A stretch of DNA of 7,333 nt from the NCBI GenBank assembly GCA_030591125.1, contig JAUVBP010000056.1:1-7333 (forward strand). The letters run 5' to 3'. This document shows, piece after piece, positions 5,689 to 7,333 of the stretch. Source of the stretch: Candidatus Woesearchaeota archaeon. GTDB lineage: Archaea; Nanobdellota; Nanobdellia; Woesearchaeales; UBA11576. The position numbers were made by a program, and so were the translations under genes. How positions within the stretch are numbered: the first letter of the stretch is position 1; each line of letters opens with the position of its first letter. The notes beneath the pieces were generated by a model. The model searched no databases. It worked only from the letters and a program-made list of their open reading frames with translations, and was not told the origin of the DNA.

Positions 5689-6246
5689 ATGAAGAAGAAG
5701 TTGTTATTACACACCTGTTGCGCGCCCTGCAGTACGCATTCTGTAAAAGAACTTCAGGACCAGTATGATGTCACGATGTATTTCTATAATCCTAACATAC
5801 ACCCTTATGGAGAGTATGTGCGGAGGCTTGATGGTGCTGAGAAGGTCAAGCAGGAGCTTTCTGTGCCGCTTGAAGAAGGGGCATATGATGTAGAATGGTG
5901 GCTTGAGATGATACAGGGATTTGAGAATGAGCCCGAGGGAGGCAGAAGATGCGACATCTGTTACTCGGTACGGCTCAAGCAGGCAGCGAAGTATGCCAAA
6001 GAGAACGGGTTTGATCTTTTCACGACTACGATGACATTATCTGAGCATAAGGATGCTGCGAAGATAAACTCTATCGGTGAAAGATTTGCCAAGAAGTTCG
6101 GTATCTCATGGGTGCATTCAGATTTCAAGAAGCGAGATGGTTTCCTGAATTCTACGAGGATGAGCAAAGAGATGGGCCTTTACAGGCAGAGTTATTGCGG
6201 GTGTTTCTATTCTGTGCGGAGCAGCATAGCATCCCCGAAAGAATAG
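5689..6246 (+). CDS. queH: Epoxyqueuosine reductase QueH (DUF208)
   Basis: QueH reduces the epoxide of epoxyqueuosine in tRNA to give queuosine, the final step of the pathway, and is unrelated to the cobalamin-dependent QueG. The 185-residue protein has the full family cysteine set: HTCCAPCS (C10, C11, C14), RCDIC (C88, C91) and YCGC (C170, C172), which hold an iron-sulfur cluster and extra iron. YNPNIHPYGEYVRR (33-46) and TTTMTLSEHKD (112-122) are other DUF208 signatures. Length is normal. The ATG at 5689 fits both the family N-terminus and the TATA distance, with no ribosome site. Its last 40 bases overlap antisense with the end of queA, the enzyme acting one step earlier, so the two form a convergent functional pair. 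A queuosine enzyme in an apparently archaeal context is unusual. Confidence 0.93.
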   Translation: MKKKLLLHTCCAPCSTHSVKELQDQYDVTMYFYNPNIHPYGEYVRRLDGAEKVKQELSVPLEEGAYDVEWWLEMIQGFENEPEGGRRCDICYSVRLKQAAKYAKENGFDLFTTTMTLSEHKDAAKINSIGERFAKKFGISWVHSDFKKRDGFLNSTRMSKEMGLYRQSYCGCFYSVRSSIASPKE

Positions 6247-7211
6247 AACCTATATTTTTCTTCTACTGCTGTCTTGTAGGCATGCATTATGTTGTCCAGA
6301 CCGACCAGTGCGGCGATCAGCATTATGAGTGTTGATTTCGGCAGGTGGAAATTAGTTATCATCATATTGGGCTTCAGCTTGAACTTGTAGCCCGGGTAGA
6401 TGAATATATCTGTGCTGTCGGTCTTTGGCTGGATGATGCCCAGGTCATCTGTTGCTGATTCGAGCGCTCTCAGCGCGGTGGTGCCGACTATTATCAGATG
6501 TCTGTGCCTATTGTTGATGGTGTCTGCTGCCTCTTCTGATATGCTGAACCATTCTTCGTGCATGTTGTGCCTCTTGATGTCTTCCTCTTTGACCGGGAGG
6601 AACGTGCCGTAGCCTACATGAAGCGTCACCTTGACTATCTTCACACCTTTTCGTTCGATGTCCCGTAGAAGTTCAGGTGTGAAGTGGAAGCCTGCAGTAG
6701 GTGCGGCTATGCTTCCTGACTCTTTTGCGAATACTGTCTGATATTTTTCCCGGGTGGTGGGTCTCTTTATGTATGGTGGCAGGGGCATCTCTCCGATGTC
6801 CTGGAGGATGTCTTCAATATTGTCTTTGTTGAACTCAACCTCAAACTCGAAACCGTCGCTGCCTGACACGACTTCTGCTGTGAGGCCTTTGTCGAACACG
6901 AAAGTGTTGCCTTTCCGTACCTTGTTGCTTGTTATCTGGCACCTGTATCTGCGATTGTTCAGCTTCTTTGAGATCAAGAATTCTGCCTTTGCGCCTGTGG
7001 CTTTCTTACCTGTGAGCTTCACTGGATCTACTTTCGTGTCATTCAATACTATGACATCGCCCTTTTCCAGATACTCCAGGATGTCGTGGAACTTCTTGTG
7101 CTCAATCTCTTTTCCTTTGACGACCATGAGTCTGCTCTGGTCTCTCTGGGATAGAGGCTCCTGAGCGATGAGTTCCTGCGGAAGGTTGTAGTCGAAGTCT
7201 GAGAGTTGCAT
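6207..7211 (-). CDS. queA: S-adenosylmethionine:tRNA ribosyltransferase-isomerase QueA
   Basis: QueA transfers and isomerises the ribose of S-adenosylmethionine onto preQ1 in tRNA, giving epoxyqueuosine and releasing adenine and methionine. The 334-residue protein is canonical over its whole length: MQLSDFDYNLP at the start, VLNDTKV (55-61), MPLPPYIKR (142-150), GSIAAPTAGFHFT (166-178), TLHVGYGTFLPV (196-207), GTTALRALES (243-252), TDIFIYPGY (268-276), TNFHLPKSTL (286-295) and RFYSFGDAML (321-330). No motif is missing, so the enzyme should be active. The ATG at 7211 is supported by the family N-terminus and a TATA box about 28 bases upstream, implying a leaderless mRNA. Archaea normally modify tRNA with archaeosine and lack QueA, so acquisition from bacteria followed by adoption of an archaeal promoter is a reasonable inference. 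Confidence 0.96.
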   Translation of the reverse strand: MQLSDFDYNLPQELIAQEPLSQRDQSRLMVVKGKEIEHKKFHDILEYLEKGDVIVLNDTKVDPVKLTGKKATGAKAEFLISKKLNNRRYRCQITSNKVRKGNTFVFDKGLTAEVVSGSDGFEFEVEFNKDNIEDILQDIGEMPLPPYIKRPTTREKYQTVFAKESGSIAAPTAGFHFTPELLRDIERKGVKIVKVTLHVGYGTFLPVKEEDIKRHNMHEEWFSISEEAADTINNRHRHLIIVGTTALRALESATDDLGIIQPKTDSTDIFIYPGYKFKLKPNMMITNFHLPKSTLIMLIAALVGLDNIMHAYKTAVEEKYRFYSFGDAMLLRTE

Positions 7212-7233
7212 GGGGGATGGTAGATGAGAGGTG

Positions 7234-7245
7234 TTTATAATATTT
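7234..7245 (-). promoter_or_regulatory. TATA box for queA
   Basis: The minus strand reads AAATATTATAAA. The predicted transcription start is near 7213, essentially at the queA ATG. It lies in the 52-base gap after the upstream zinc-ribbon gene, so queA appears to have its own promoter. Confidence 0.6.
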
Positions 7246-7263
7246 ATTGGATTTTAGAACTAA

Positions 7264-7333
7264 TTAGATAAGATGATCCTGGGACACAAAATTCTCAGAA
7301 CCACAGTTCGGACAGAGTCTTATGGGGAAATCC
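7264..7333 (-). CDS. C-terminal end of a zinc-ribbon protein (partial)
   Basis: The last 22 codons of a minus-strand gene enter from the right edge and end with TAA at 7264-7266. They include RLCPNCGSENFVSQDHLI; the CPNCGS knuckle is a typical zinc-ribbon half, so a second CxxC should lie outside the window. The family cannot be identified from this fragment. A short plus-strand frame opening at 7273 also stays open to the edge but has no recognisable motif. Confidence 0.6.
   Translation of the reverse strand, partial: DFPIRLCPNCGSENFVSQDHLI

Noticed and set aside
6754..7164. 136-residue plus-strand open frame inside queA
   Set aside because: Antisense shadow of queA, rich in Ser and Leu as expected from reverse reading, without start signals.
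1..7333. CRISPR arrays, tRNA or rRNA genes, insertion sequences, toxin-antitoxin or defence loci
   Set aside because: No regularly spaced repeats, cloverleaf sequences, transposase motifs or defence domains were seen on either strand.

Overview
The window looks archaeal. Several genes are preceded by BRE/TATA-like elements (TTTTATATAC, CGAAACC+TTTATAAT, TTATATATAAAA) about 25 bases upstream of either the start codon or a short leader. Several starts appear leaderless, while genes inside operons carry GGAG or GGTG Shine-Dalgarno sites. DUF211, a compact TIGR00267-type VIT-like membrane protein and a C-terminally short adenosylhomocysteinase also fit an archaeon. Small genes, tight spacing and a short four-segment membrane protein would suit a DPANN-type lineage (for example Woesearchaeota-like), but the window alone does not prove that. 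No rRNA, tRNA, CRISPR array, insertion sequence or phage signature was seen.

Layout. The left edge may hold the last codons of a plus-strand gene, followed by a convergent PHP-domain metallohydrolase (64-993, minus). A 176-base divergent promoter region leads to a small four-helix membrane protein (1170-1523, plus), closed by a long T-rich terminator. Next is a minus-strand operon read right to left: membrane-anchored DUF192 protein (3307-2729), endonuclease III (2710-2054) and a P-loop kinase (2057-1569), the last two joined by an ATGA overlap. Facing away from it is ahcY (3375-4637, plus); both directions seem to use the same 8-bp TATA element. Then comes a minus-strand pair: DUF211 (5591-5277) and a VIT/CCC1-like transporter (5274-4687). 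Divergent from that pair is queH (5689-6246, plus), which runs tail to tail into queA (7211-6207, minus) with a 40-base coding overlap. The right edge holds the last 22 codons of a zinc-ribbon protein (minus).

How the genes work together. QueA (preQ1-tRNA to epoxyqueuosine-tRNA) and QueH (epoxyqueuosine to queuosine) are the last two steps of queuosine synthesis. This is a bacterial-style tRNA modification, and it is the most surprising content here because archaea usually make archaeosine. Nth repairs oxidised DNA bases; the coupled kinase may act on nucleotides or nucleic acids, but its substrate is unknown. AhcY clears S-adenosylhomocysteine left by methyltransferases. The DUF211/VIT pair suggests divalent-metal handling. 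No wholly new multi-gene system is evident; the most notable points are the archaeal queuosine pair, the shared bidirectional TATA box and the mixed leaderless/Shine-Dalgarno organisation.
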